NCBI GenBank assembly: GCA_009693435.1
Contig: SHXF01000074.1
Span: 1-20,454, forward strand
Source: Betaproteobacteria bacterium
GTDB taxonomy: Bacteria; Pseudomonadota; Gammaproteobacteria; Burkholderiales; SG8-39
Direction: 5' to 3'
Length of the DNA stretch: 20,454 nt
In this document: one piece after another, positions 1 to 7,133 of the stretch
Numbering within the stretch: the stretch's first letter is position 1
Layout of the letters: each line of letters starts with the position of its first letter
Program-made: the position numbers and the translations under genes
Notes under the pieces: model-generated
Seen by the model: only the letters and a program-made list of their open reading frames with translations
What the model was told of the DNA's origin: nothing
The model's database searches: none

Positions 1-60
1 CGGCGCGCAGCGATCGGCGGGCATGCCCCCCGCGCCGGAGCGCATCAAGGAGGATGCACC

Positions 61-804
61 ATGGCTGTGATTGTTTCCATCGCGACGGCGCTCGTCATCC
101 TGTTCGTGGTGTTTCGCCTGCGCGCCAATTTCCGCGACCTGAAACGCGCCGAGTACATACGCAGCTTTGCGTTTCCCAGGGGCCTGTTCCAGAAGCTGGT
201 CGAAAAGCATCCCGGCATCGAGCAGCGCGATGCCGCGCTGGTGTCACGGGGCCTGCGCCAGTTCTTCCTCGCCTACCTCAAATCGAAACGACAATTCGTC
301 TCCATGCCCTCGCAGGTGGCCGACGACCTGTGGCACGAGTTCATTCTCTACACGCGCGACTACGCGGAGTTCTGCCAGCGCGCATTCGGCGGATTCCTGC
401 ACCACACGCCGGCGGCGGTTCTCGGCGCGGACAAGCGCTCCAACGCGGGGCTGCGGCGCACCTGGTGGTGGGCCTGCAAGGACGAAAACATCCGCCCCGC
501 CAGGCCGGCCCGACTGCCGCTCCTGTTCGCGCTGGATGCGAAACTGAAAATCGCCAATGGCTTCGTCTATGCGGCCAACTGCAGCGTGCTGCGCCGTAAC
601 GGCGATGCCGGCACCTGGTGCGCAGGTGATTTTTCATCCAGTTCGGTGGACGGCAGCACCAGCGGCTTCGGCGATGGCGACGGCCTCGTTCCGGACCGCG
701 GCACTGCCGCCGCAGGATCGGACGGCGTTTCGGGCAGCGTTTCGGACAGTGGCTCGGACAGCGGCTCGAGTTGCGGCGGCGGCGGCTGTGGAGGTGGAGA
801 ATAA
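61..804 (+). CDS. membrane-anchored hypothetical protein with Gly/Ser-rich tail
   Basis: The start is set by AAGGAGG at 47-53, seven bases before the ATG. The 247-residue product begins with one hydrophobic segment (about residues 2-19) followed by basic residues, so it is probably a single-pass inner-membrane protein with the rest in the cytoplasm. The middle (about 30-145) holds a block with DDLWHEFILYTRDYAEFC at about residues 88-105. That resembles the WH..(I/L)..T..Y..FC signature I associate with glycine-rich-domain (GRDP/DUF1399-like) proteins; this assignment is from memory and tentative. Residues from about 191 are low complexity (Ser, Gly, Asp) and end in a cysteine/glycine cluster. 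The function is unknown. The 3' end overlaps the next gene by 34 bp, and the Gly-rich codons double as the arginine-rich start of that gene. Confidence 0.8.
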   Translation: MAVIVSIATALVILFVVFRLRANFRDLKRAEYIRSFAFPRGLFQKLVEKHPGIEQRDAALVSRGLRQFFLAYLKSKRQFVSMPSQVADDLWHEFILYTRDYAEFCQRAFGGFLHHTPAAVLGADKRSNAGLRRTWWWACKDENIRPARPARLPLLFALDAKLKIANGFVYAANCSVLRRNGDAGTWCAGDFSSSSVDGSTSGFGDGDGLVPDRGTAAAGSDGVSGSVSDSGSDSGSSCGGGGCGGGE

Positions 805-2201
805 AACCACAGAAAAATGGCAAGCCGGACAGAACCCGGCCGGTCCGTTCCGAATCGGCCCGCCTCAAGGCAAGCGGCGAAGGCCGCGCGCTGCGCAAGA
901 AAGTGCCGCGCGCGAGCCACGCGTCCTGGAAAGCGCCGCTGGATCGTGCCGATCCCGTGGCGGTCCTGGTCGCGACCGGAAAAAACCGCCTCGGCAACTT
1001 GCTGCCGCTGCGTTACGGGCGCATGAGCCGCTCGCCCTTCACCTATATGCGCGGCGCTGTGGCAATGATGGCGGCGGACCTGGCGACGACGCCTGTTACC
1101 GGCATTCGCGTGCAGGCCTGCGGCGACTGTCACCTGGGCAACTTCGGCGCGTTCGCGTCGCCGGAGCGGCGCATCCTGTTCGACATCAACGATTTCGACG
1201 AGACGCTGCAGGCGCCCTGGGAATACGACCTGAAGCGGCTAGCCGCGAGCTTTACCCTGGTCGCGCGCAATCAGGGCTGCGACGCGACGACGGCGCAGGA
1301 GGCGACCATGCGCGCGGTTCGCTCCTATCGCGAGCATCTGCAGGAATTCGCCGGCATGTCGCCGCTGGAAGTCTGGTACGCCATCATCGATTCGGAAATC
1401 CTGATCAGGACCGCGCCAGACGAGGCCACGCGACGCCGCCGCATCGTGTTCGAGCAGAAAGCCCGCACGCGCACCGCGGACAGCCTGATCGGGCGCCTCC
1501 TGGTGGAACAGGGCGGACAGTGGAAATTCAAGGACCAGCCGCCGACCATTGCGCGCCTGCGCGCCAACAGCAAACTGGAGGCCTCGTTCCGCATGGCGCT
1601 GAAGCGCTATCCGGCGACCCTGCCGGACGACAGGCGCATGCTGCTGTCGCAATACCGACTGGTCGATATCGCCTTCAAGGTGGTCGGCGTGGGCAGCGTA
1701 GGCACGCGCTGCGCGGTGGCGCTGTATCTTTCCGCGGGCGGCGACAGGCTGGTGCTGCAGGTGAAAGAGGCCAGCCCGTCGGTGCTCGCGCCCTACGCGG
1801 GCCAGAGCGCCTTCACGCACCATGGGCACCGGGTGGTGGCCGGCCAGCGGCTGATGCAGTGCGCGAGCGATATTTTCCTCGGCTGGGCGGGCGACGATGA
1901 TGGCCACGAATACTATGTGCGGCAGTTGCGCGACATGAAGACCTCGGTGCCGCTGGAAGAACTGCGCGGCCCGGTGCTGTCCAATTTCGCCGAGATGTGC
2001 GGCTGGGCGCTGGCGCGCGCCCATGCCAAGGCGGGCGACGCCGCGCGCCTGGCGGGCTATGTCGGCACCTCCGCGCGGCTGGACGAAGCCATCGCCCACT
2101 TCGCTCACGCCTACGCCGACCAGTGCGAACGGGACCACGCGCTATTCGTCAAGGCGATACGCGCCGGAACCATTCCGGTTGAACTGGAGCAGGATGCCTA
2201 G
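771..2201 (+). CDS. DUF2252 family protein (kinase-like fold)
   Basis: The product is a 476-residue DUF2252 protein. Visible family blocks are GRALRKKVPRASHASW (about 38-53), GDCHLGNFG (118-126), FDINDFDE (137-144) and WEYDLKRLAAS (150-160). The GDxHxxN and D-x-D pattern resembles the catalytic and metal sites of aminoglycoside-phosphotransferase-like kinases, but no substrate is established for the family as far as I know. The start is a TTG at 771 inside the previous gene. No ATG lies upstream of the conserved RKKVPR block in this frame; GTG at 903 and ATG at 1023 would cut into conserved sequence, so an upstream non-ATG start is needed. The first ten residues (Arg/Trp-rich) come from overlap with a Gly-rich tail and may be dispensable. 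It overlaps mnmC by 8 bp, suggesting translational coupling. Confidence 0.85.
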   Translation: MRRRRLWRWRIKPQKNGKPDRTRPVRSESARLKASGEGRALRKKVPRASHASWKAPLDRADPVAVLVATGKNRLGNLLPLRYGRMSRSPFTYMRGAVAMMAADLATTPVTGIRVQACGDCHLGNFGAFASPERRILFDINDFDETLQAPWEYDLKRLAASFTLVARNQGCDATTAQEATMRAVRSYREHLQEFAGMSPLEVWYAIIDSEILIRTAPDEATRRRRIVFEQKARTRTADSLIGRLLVEQGGQWKFKDQPPTIARLRANSKLEASFRMALKRYPATLPDDRRMLLSQYRLVDIAFKVVGVGSVGTRCAVALYLSAGGDRLVLQVKEASPSVLAPYAGQSAFTHHGHRVVAGQRLMQCASDIFLGWAGDDDGHEYYVRQLRDMKTSVPLEELRGPVLSNFAEMCGWALARAHAKAGDAARLAGYVGTSARLDEAIAHFAHAYADQCERDHALFVKAIRAGTIPVELEQDA

Positions 2202-4227
2202 TCCGCAATCGGACACATCGTCATTCCCGGCCGGGCAGCGGGCAGTCACACCCGCCGCACTTGCCTTCACCGCGGATGGGACGCCCTGCTCGGCTGCGTA
2301 CGACGATGTGTATCACGCGGTCCACGGCGCCGCGGCCCAGGTGCAGCACGTATTCCTCCGCGGCAACGGGCTGCCGCAACGCTGGCGCGGGCGCGAGAGT
2401 TTCACCATCGTGGAGACCGGCTTCGGCCTGGGCCTCAACTTCCTGGAAACCTGGGCCGCATGGCGCGCCGATACCGATGCGCCGGCGCGGCTGCACTTCG
2501 TTTCCACGGAACAACACCCATTGGCAAGGGATGATCTCGCCCGTGCTTTGGGCGCTGCGGCACTGGCGCGCTTCGATCCGGCGCGCACCGCGGTATCGCT
2601 GCCTGCGCCCGATGAAAGCGCCGCTGCGCTATGCGCGGCGTGGCCCCCGCCGATCGGCGGCTGTCATCGCATCCATTTCGAGCAGGGGCGCGTCACATTG
2701 ACGCTGCTGCTCGGCGACGCGCTTGCGATGCTGACGCAACTGGACGCCTCGGCCGACGCGTTCTACCTCGACGGATTTTCACCGGCGAAAAATCCGGCCA
2801 TGTGGAGCGACGCGCTGTACGCGCAACTCGCGCGCCTGGCCGCGCCCGACGCAACCCTCGCCACCTGGACCGTCGCGGCGCAGGTCCGCACGGGCCTCGC
2901 TGCCGCGGGATTCAGCCTGGCCATGCTGCCCGGCTTCGCCCCCAAGCGCGACATGCTGGCTGGGCGGCGTGCCTCCTCGGTCACGCCGCTGCATTCCGCG
3001 TCACACGGCGATGCGTTGCACCACGCCCCCGTGAACCGGCGCGCAGCCATCATCGGCGCGGGCCTGGCGGGCACGGCCTGCGCGGCCCGCCTTGCGGCGC
3101 GCGGCTGGGAGGTGGAACTGATCGAACGGAACGGCACCATTGCAAACGGCGCCTCGGGCAATCCCGGCGGCATCCTGCAGCCCATTCTGCATGTCGGGGA
3201 CACCGCCAATGCGCGGCTGTCCTGGACTGCCTTCCTCTATGCGCTGCGGCACCTCGACCAGCTGCCTCTCGAACCATCGCGCTGGCGAAAGAACGGCGTG
3301 CTGCAGATCGCCCGCGACGAACGCCAGGCAGAACGCTTTGCCGCTGCGGTCGCGCAACAACAGTTTCCGCGGGACTGGGTGCGCTTCGTCGATGCCGACG
3401 GCGCCACCGCCCTCGCCGGCCGCGAGGTGGCGCGCGCAGCGCTGTGGTTCGGTCACGGTGCGTCGGCCGATTCGGCCGCGGTGTGCGCGGCACAGTGGCG
3501 CGCCGCGCAGCTTGCCGGCGGCGCTGCGCGGTTGCTGCTGGACACCGCAATACAGTCTCTCGATCGAACCGCGACGGGATGGCGCCTGCTGGCGGCCGAT
3601 GGCGCACTCATCACCGAAGCGCCCGTGGTAATTCTCGCCAATGCCCACGATTGCACCGCCTTCGCGCAGGCGCGCGGCCTTCCCCTCGAACAGGCCCGCG
3701 GCCAGATCAGCTACCTGCCGCCCGATGCTGCAAACGCGCTCGCAGTGAGCGTCAGCGGCGAAGGTTACTGCACGCCCCTCGCCCCGGGCGGCGCCTGCGT
3801 GGGCGCGAGCTTCGACTACGGCGACACCGATGGGGCGTTGCGTGGCGCCGATCACGCAGCGAACATCGCGCGCCTGGCTGCCATGCTGCCGGGATTCGGC
3901 GCGGGCCTCGACCCGCTCGCGCTGCCGGGACGGGTCGCGTTCCGCGCCACCACGCCCGACCGGTTGCCGATCGCCGGCGCGCTCGCTCCGCACGAAGGGC
4001 TGTACGTGCTCAGCGGACTGGGGGCGCGTGGCCTCACCTGGGCGCCGCTGCTCGCGGAAATGATCGCCGCGCAACTGTGCGGCGAACCCTCTCCGATCGA
4101 GCGCGACCTCGCGCGCGCGGTGTCGCCCCAACGATTTGCACGCGCACCCGGCGCGAACCACGGCACGGGCAGGCTTGGAGAGACGAAGCGGCGGCGCGAA
4201 TCTGGTAGATTGAACGGGGCTGCCTGA
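2194..4227 (+). CDS. mnmC: bifunctional tRNA mnm5s2U34 methyltransferase / cmnm5s2U34 oxidoreductase MnmC
   Basis: MnmC carries out the last steps of 5-methylaminomethyl-2-thiouridine synthesis at the tRNA wobble position. Its C-terminal FAD domain removes the carboxymethyl group and its N-terminal domain methylates the amine with S-adenosylmethionine. The 677-residue length is close to the 668 of the E. coli enzyme. The methyltransferase half shows ETGFGLGLNFLETW at about 74-87 (SAM loop) and DAFYLDGFSPAKNPAMW at about 188-204. The FAD half begins with the dinucleotide-binding motif IIGAGLAGTACAARLAARGW at about 286-305, followed by GASGNPGGILQP. A C-terminal GLYVLSGLGARGLTWAPLLAE block is typical of DAAO-fold enzymes. 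The ATG at 2194 overlaps the DUF2252 stop by 8 bp; the frame is open further upstream, but that part lies inside DUF2252 and matches nothing in the family. Confidence 0.96.
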   Translation: MPSPQSDTSSFPAGQRAVTPAALAFTADGTPCSAAYDDVYHAVHGAAAQVQHVFLRGNGLPQRWRGRESFTIVETGFGLGLNFLETWAAWRADTDAPARLHFVSTEQHPLARDDLARALGAAALARFDPARTAVSLPAPDESAAALCAAWPPPIGGCHRIHFEQGRVTLTLLLGDALAMLTQLDASADAFYLDGFSPAKNPAMWSDALYAQLARLAAPDATLATWTVAAQVRTGLAAAGFSLAMLPGFAPKRDMLAGRRASSVTPLHSASHGDALHHAPVNRRAAIIGAGLAGTACAARLAARGWEVELIERNGTIANGASGNPGGILQPILHVGDTANARLSWTAFLYALRHLDQLPLEPSRWRKNGVLQIARDERQAERFAAAVAQQQFPRDWVRFVDADGATALAGREVARAALWFGHGASADSAAVCAAQWRAAQLAGGAARLLLDTAIQSLDRTATGWRLLAADGALITEAPVVILANAHDCTAFAQARGLPLEQARGQISYLPPDAANALAVSVSGEGYCTPLAPGGACVGASFDYGDTDGALRGADHAANIARLAAMLPGFGAGLDPLALPGRVAFRATTPDRLPIAGALAPHEGLYVLSGLGARGLTWAPLLAEMIAAQLCGEPSPIERDLARAVSPQRFARAPGANHGTGRLGETKRRRESGRLNGAA

Positions 4228-4258
4228 GCCATAGCACTCTGCCCGCGCCACTCTATAG

Positions 4259-4300
4259 AACAACGAGCGGACAACGAGCGAACAACGAGCGAACATCGAG
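4259..4300. repeat. 11-bp tandem repeat, about 3.8 copies
   Basis: Unit (A/G)ACAACGAGCG occurs at 4259-4269, 4270-4280 and 4281-4291, with a degenerate nine-base copy at 4292-4300. A further AACGAGCG lies at about 4329-4336, just before the thioesterase ATG. It fills much of the 113-bp gap between mnmC and the thioesterase. There is no dyad symmetry within the unit. Confidence 0.9.
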
Positions 4301-4340
4301 TTAACCACTGGCAAACAACCGGATAAAAAACGAGCGATCC

Positions 4341-4763
4341 ATGAAAAGTAGCCTGACCGAAGGACTCAGCCATAGCGCCACCATCGACATCGATGAAGAA
4401 CGCGTCATTTTCTTCATGGGGGACGAATGTCGCGTGTATTCCACGCCGAACACCATCCGCGACGTCGAGATCACCTGCCGCAACCTGTTGCTGGCGCACC
4501 TCGACCCGGGCGAGGATTCGGTCGGCACCCGCGTCAACTGGGAACACGTCGGACCGGCCCTGTTCGGCGCCAAGGCCACCATCGCGGTAAAGATCATCAA
4601 GGTCGACGGCCGCCGCGTGACCTTCGAAGCCTCGGTCACCTCGGGCGGCGATGACGTGGCCCGCGGCACCCACGAACGATTCGTGGTCGACATCGAAAAG
4701 GTGCGCGAGCGGCTGCTGAAGAAACGCTCGGCGCAAGGCCAGCGGCCGCCGAGCGGCCCATAA
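4341..4763 (+). CDS. FlK-like hot-dog acyl-CoA thioesterase
   Basis: This 140-residue protein has the size and pattern of a single hot-dog domain thioesterase. It aligns by eye to fluoroacetyl-CoA thioesterase FlK over its C-terminal two thirds, including LDPGEDSVGT (FlK: LEPGEGSLGT), VDGRRVTFEASV and GTHERFVVDIEK. FlK uses Thr42, Glu50 and His76. Here Thr35, Glu43 and His69 fall at exactly the same spacing (8 and 26 residues), so hydrolysis of a small acyl-CoA is likely. The phenylalanine region that gives FlK its fluoroacetate selectivity is not clearly kept, so fluoroacetyl-CoA specificity should not be assumed. It stands alone on the + strand and converges on the decarboxylase operon. The ATG at 4341 follows ACGAGCGATCC, a weak ribosome binding site. 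Confidence 0.8.
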   Translation: MKSSLTEGLSHSATIDIDEERVIFFMGDECRVYSTPNTIRDVEITCRNLLLAHLDPGEDSVGTRVNWEHVGPALFGAKATIAVKIIKVDGRRVTFEASVTSGGDDVARGTHERFVVDIEKVRERLLKKRSAQGQRPPSGP

Positions 4764-4787
4764 CATATACTATTTACAGAAACTCAA

Positions 4788-4809
4788 TACCGCGCAGAAG
4801 TCCGCGGTA
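4788..4809. other. hairpin in convergent intergenic region
   Basis: TACCGCG at 4788-4794 and CGCGGTA at 4803-4809 form a perfect 7-bp stem with an 8-nt loop, 25 bp after the thioesterase stop. No T-run follows on the + strand, so a terminator role is only possible, not shown. Confidence 0.35.
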
Positions 4810-4856
4810 ACGCCATCCTCTCAAACAATTTTCCGTAAATTACAGAATCTCGCAGA

Positions 4857-4881
4857 TTGGGGTGAGCAAAGCGAACCCCAA
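4857..4881. terminator. candidate bidirectional hairpin between convergent genes
   Basis: TTGGGGT (4857-4863) pairs with ACCCCAA (4875-4881). Between them GAGC-AAA-GCGA can extend the stem through two tandem G-A mismatches and a GC/GC pair. It sits 28 bp from the end of the minus-strand decarboxylase operon and between two convergent genes, where a shared terminator is expected. No long T-tract follows on either strand. From memory, a near-identical TTGGGGTTCGCTTTGCTCACC phrase recurs in intergenic DNA of several proteobacteria, so it could instead be a dispersed palindromic element. Confidence 0.45.
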
Positions 4882-4908
4882 CAACGATCGCTCCCGTCCC
4901 GACAAATC

Positions 4909-5511
4909 TCAGTACCCCTGCGGCCCGAACACCGTGATGCCCAGCTTGCGTTCCAGCGCGCGGCCGAAGCGGTACTTCATCTCCGCGCCCTCGTAGGTCA
5001 TCGGCGGCGTGCCGAGGAAGCCCGCTTCCGGCGCCACGCGCAGCACGGTAAACGACGGGCCGGCCTCGGCCAGGATTTCCGGCAGCGACTGGCGCAGCGT
5101 CCCGATATTGTCCACGGTCCGCGCCTGCGCAATGCCAGCGGCGCGCGCCAGGCCCGCATAATCCGCCCGGCCCTGATTGACCATGGGCACGCCGCCCACC
5201 GTCTGATACACCTGATTGTCCACGACGAAGTGCTTCAGGTTGCGCGGCGCCTGGCCGGCCTCGGTCAGGAGGCAACCGAGGTTCATGCACAGGGAACCGT
5301 CGGCATTCAGCACCCACACCGACGTGTCCGGCAGCGCGACCGCGAGCCCCAGCGCAAAGCTGGCCGCGAATCCCATCGCGCCGTGCATGTAAAAACTGTC
5401 TTCGCTCTTGGTCAAGGCCCACCACTCGTTGGCCGCCATGCCCAGCGCGCACACCACCACCGCGTCGCCGCGATGGTCCGCGAGCACACTCAGTGCTTCG
5501 TTCGTTCTCAT
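4909..5511 (-). CDS. thiamine-diphosphate decarboxylase beta subunit (sulfopyruvate/phosphonopyruvate decarboxylase type)
   Basis: This 200-residue protein is the cofactor-binding (PP) half of a split thiamine-diphosphate decarboxylase. SFYMHGAMGFAASFALGLAVALP (about 39-61) is the usual opening of the PP domain. The diphosphate/Mg site is ADGS at 70-73, with Asp-Asn at 98-99 completing the GDG-x(n)-N type motif; the first glycine of GDG is Ala here. QTVGGVP follows, as in the ComE family. The reaction is presumed to be decarboxylation of a 2-oxo acid such as sulfopyruvate or phosphonopyruvate, or a related aldehyde-forming step; the sequence does not say which. It is the last gene of a minus-strand operon, its ATG overlapping the alpha-subunit stop as ATGA (5508-5511), consistent with equal production of both subunits. 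Confidence 0.85.
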   Translation of the reverse strand: MRTNEALSVLADHRGDAVVVCALGMAANEWWALTKSEDSFYMHGAMGFAASFALGLAVALPDTSVWVLNADGSLCMNLGCLLTEAGQAPRNLKHFVVDNQVYQTVGGVPMVNQGRADYAGLARAAGIAQARTVDNIGTLRQSLPEILAEAGPSFTVLRVAPEAGFLGTPPMTYEGAEMKYRFGRALERKLGITVFGPQGY

Positions 5512-6014
5512 GCCGTCTTTTCTCCTTTTACCAGGCGCCGCGTCAGAAAGGCGATGAACGGGCGTTTCTGCAGGCGGCAGGTTTCGTAGGCGTCACCGAT
5601 GTGCGCGAGATCATCCGGCCGGTCGAAGACGTGATGCGGAAAATCGTAGGCCTGAAGCAAAGGCAGCATGCGCCGCCCCTGGATTTCCTGATAGATGCGG
5701 TGATCGTCGATCGATCCTCGCAGACTGACGATGCAGAACACCGGAATCTGATGGCGCAGGTTGAGGGTCGCCAGTTCCCCGGTGCAGGTCAACAACCCGG
5801 TCGCGCCCATCACGGCGACCGAGCGCACGCCGCCAAAGAACGCGCCGCTGCAGATTGCGATCGCTTCGGCTTCGCGCGCAACCGGTATGTGCCGCATCGC
5901 CGGATCGGCCGCCAGCCGCCCGATCAGCGGGGCGACCCAGTCATCCGGCAGCGTGGCGGCAAGGCGCACGCCGCACTTCGACAGTTCCGCGTGCAGGCGC
6001 TCGTTGACATTCAT
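5508..6014 (-). CDS. thiamine-diphosphate decarboxylase alpha subunit (sulfopyruvate/phosphonopyruvate decarboxylase type)
   Basis: This 168-residue protein is the pyrimidine-binding half of the split enzyme whose other half follows directly. AREAEAIAICSGAFFGG at about 46-62 carries the glutamates (48, 50), one of which is expected to activate the thiamine ring. MGATGLLTCTGELATL (about 69-84) matches the family MQ-(S/N)-SGLGN region in position, though the sequence is diverged. SLRGSIDD (about 97-104) and a tail QKRPFIAFLTRR are also typical. The start ATG at 6014 overlaps the stop of the upstream binding-protein gene as ATGA (6011-6014). The frame stays open well upstream, but that sequence lies over the binding-protein gene and is a shadow. 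Two successive ATGA junctions make this a tight three-gene transcript. Confidence 0.85.
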   Translation of the reverse strand: MNVNERLHAELSKCGVRLAATLPDDWVAPLIGRLAADPAMRHIPVAREAEAIAICSGAFFGGVRSVAVMGATGLLTCTGELATLNLRHQIPVFCIVSLRGSIDDHRIYQEIQGRRMLPLLQAYDFPHHVFDRPDDLAHIGDAYETCRLQKRPFIAFLTRRLVKGEKTA

Positions 6015-7015
6015 CGCTTGCCGCCCTCCTCGGCCTTGATGCCGACTTCCCTGATCAGCTTGCCGTACTTGGCGATTTCCAGCCTGAGGTAGTCGCGAAA
6101 CTGCGCGCTCGTGCTGCCCAGCACGATGGATCCCTCCGTGGCAAATCGCTCCTGCACATCGGCCAATTGCAGCGCGGCCATGAATTCCCTGTTCAGGCGC
6201 TCGATGATGGGCTGCGGCGTGCCGGCCGGCGCGCCGATGCCGGACCAGGTGGAATTCTCGTAACCGGGAACACCGGCCTCCGCCATCGTGGGCAGGTCGG
6301 GCAACGCGGGCACGCGCTTGGCGCTGGTCACGGCCAGGGCACGCACCCGCCCCGACTGGATATGGGGAATGCTGGGCGCGGTGATGTTGAACGACGACTG
6401 GATATGGCCGGCGACCAGGTCTGTCAGCGACTGCGCGGAGCCCCGGTAGGGCACATGCGTCATCTTGATGTTCGTCATGGAAGCGAACAACTCCGCCGAG
6501 ATGTGGGCGAACCCCCCTGAGCCCGACGAGCCGTAAGTCAGCACGACCGGACTGCGTCTTGCCAGCGCAATGAACTCCTGCACGGTCTTGGCCGCAAGGC
6601 CGGGATGCACCACCAGCACCCCGGGCGTCTCGCCGACCAGGATCACCGGGACAAAATCCTTTTCCGTGTCGTAGGGCAGCTTGTAGAGGTGCGGGTGCAC
6701 GGCCAGATTGCCGGAGGTCGCGATGACCAGCGTATAGCCGTCCGCGGGCGCACGGGCCGCGGCTTCCATGCCGATGATGCCGTTGGCGCCGGGGCGGCTT
6801 TCGAGGACGACCGTCTGGCCGAGACGGGCGGTCAGTTTCTCCGCCAGGATACGCCCCTGCACATCGGTCGTCCCGCCCGGAGGGAACGGCATGACGATGC
6901 GGATGACCCTGGTTGGATAGTCTCTGGCAGCCGCTTGCGCCCGGGCCGCGGCCGAGGTGAACGTCATGGCGAGCGCCGAGAGGAAGAGCAGAGTGGGCGG
7001 CAGTGCGCGGTGCAT
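6011..7015 (-). CDS. Bug/TTT-family periplasmic substrate-binding protein
   Basis: This 334-residue protein is a tripartite tricarboxylate transporter (TctC/Bug) extracytoplasmic receptor. Residues 1-26 form a Sec signal peptide ending ARAQA. Mature-protein hallmarks are DYPTRVIRIVMPFPPGGTTD (about 32-51), ESRPGANGIIG (about 72-82), THVPYRGSAQSLTDLVAGHI (about 196-215) and the late LPDLPTMAEAGVPGYE. Bug proteins usually bind small carboxylates. No TctA or TctB permease is in the window, which is common for the expanded orphan Bug sets of Burkholderiales. Linkage to the decarboxylase subunits suggests that the ligand is the enzyme substrate or a precursor. The start is supported by CCGGAG six bases upstream of the ATG, and a palindrome lies 25 bp before it. 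Confidence 0.93.
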   Translation of the reverse strand: MHRALPPTLLFLSALAMTFTSAAARAQAAARDYPTRVIRIVMPFPPGGTTDVQGRILAEKLTARLGQTVVLESRPGANGIIGMEAAARAPADGYTLVIATSGNLAVHPHLYKLPYDTEKDFVPVILVGETPGVLVVHPGLAAKTVQEFIALARRSPVVLTYGSSGSGGFAHISAELFASMTNIKMTHVPYRGSAQSLTDLVAGHIQSSFNITAPSIPHIQSGRVRALAVTSAKRVPALPDLPTMAEAGVPGYENSTWSGIGAPAGTPQPIIERLNREFMAALQLADVQERFATEGSIVLGSTSAQFRDYLRLEIAKYGKLIREVGIKAEEGGKR

Positions 7016-7039
7016 GACTATCTCCGGTTACCAGAACAT

Positions 7040-7058
7040 TTATACGATTATTGTATAA
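7040..7058. promoter_or_regulatory. candidate operator palindrome upstream of the binding-protein/decarboxylase operon
   Basis: TTATAC (7040-7045) and GTATAA (7053-7058) are a perfect inverted repeat around a 7-bp AT-rich centre. It lies 25 bp upstream of the binding-protein ATG (minus strand), in a 118-bp gap, and is the most AT-rich spot nearby. The shape resembles operators of FadR/VanR-subfamily GntR regulators (TTGTATACAA-like), but no such regulator is in the window. A second imperfect palindrome, CACTACGTGGTG, lies at 7089-7100. Confidence 0.5.
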
Positions 7059-7133
7059 CAACTGCCTGTAGAAGATCGCCGACAGGGCACTACGTGGTGT
7101 GAATGTCAATGAAATTACGAATTCGCCTCGTCC

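Noticed and set aside
2023..2193. 57-codon upstream extension of MnmC
   Set aside because: It lies inside DUF2252, matches no MnmC N-terminus, and the ATG at 2194 gives the family length.
6015..7109. Long upstream extension of the decarboxylase alpha frame
   Set aside because: It is a shadow over the Bug-type receptor gene; the ATGA junction at 6011-6014 and family length fix the start.
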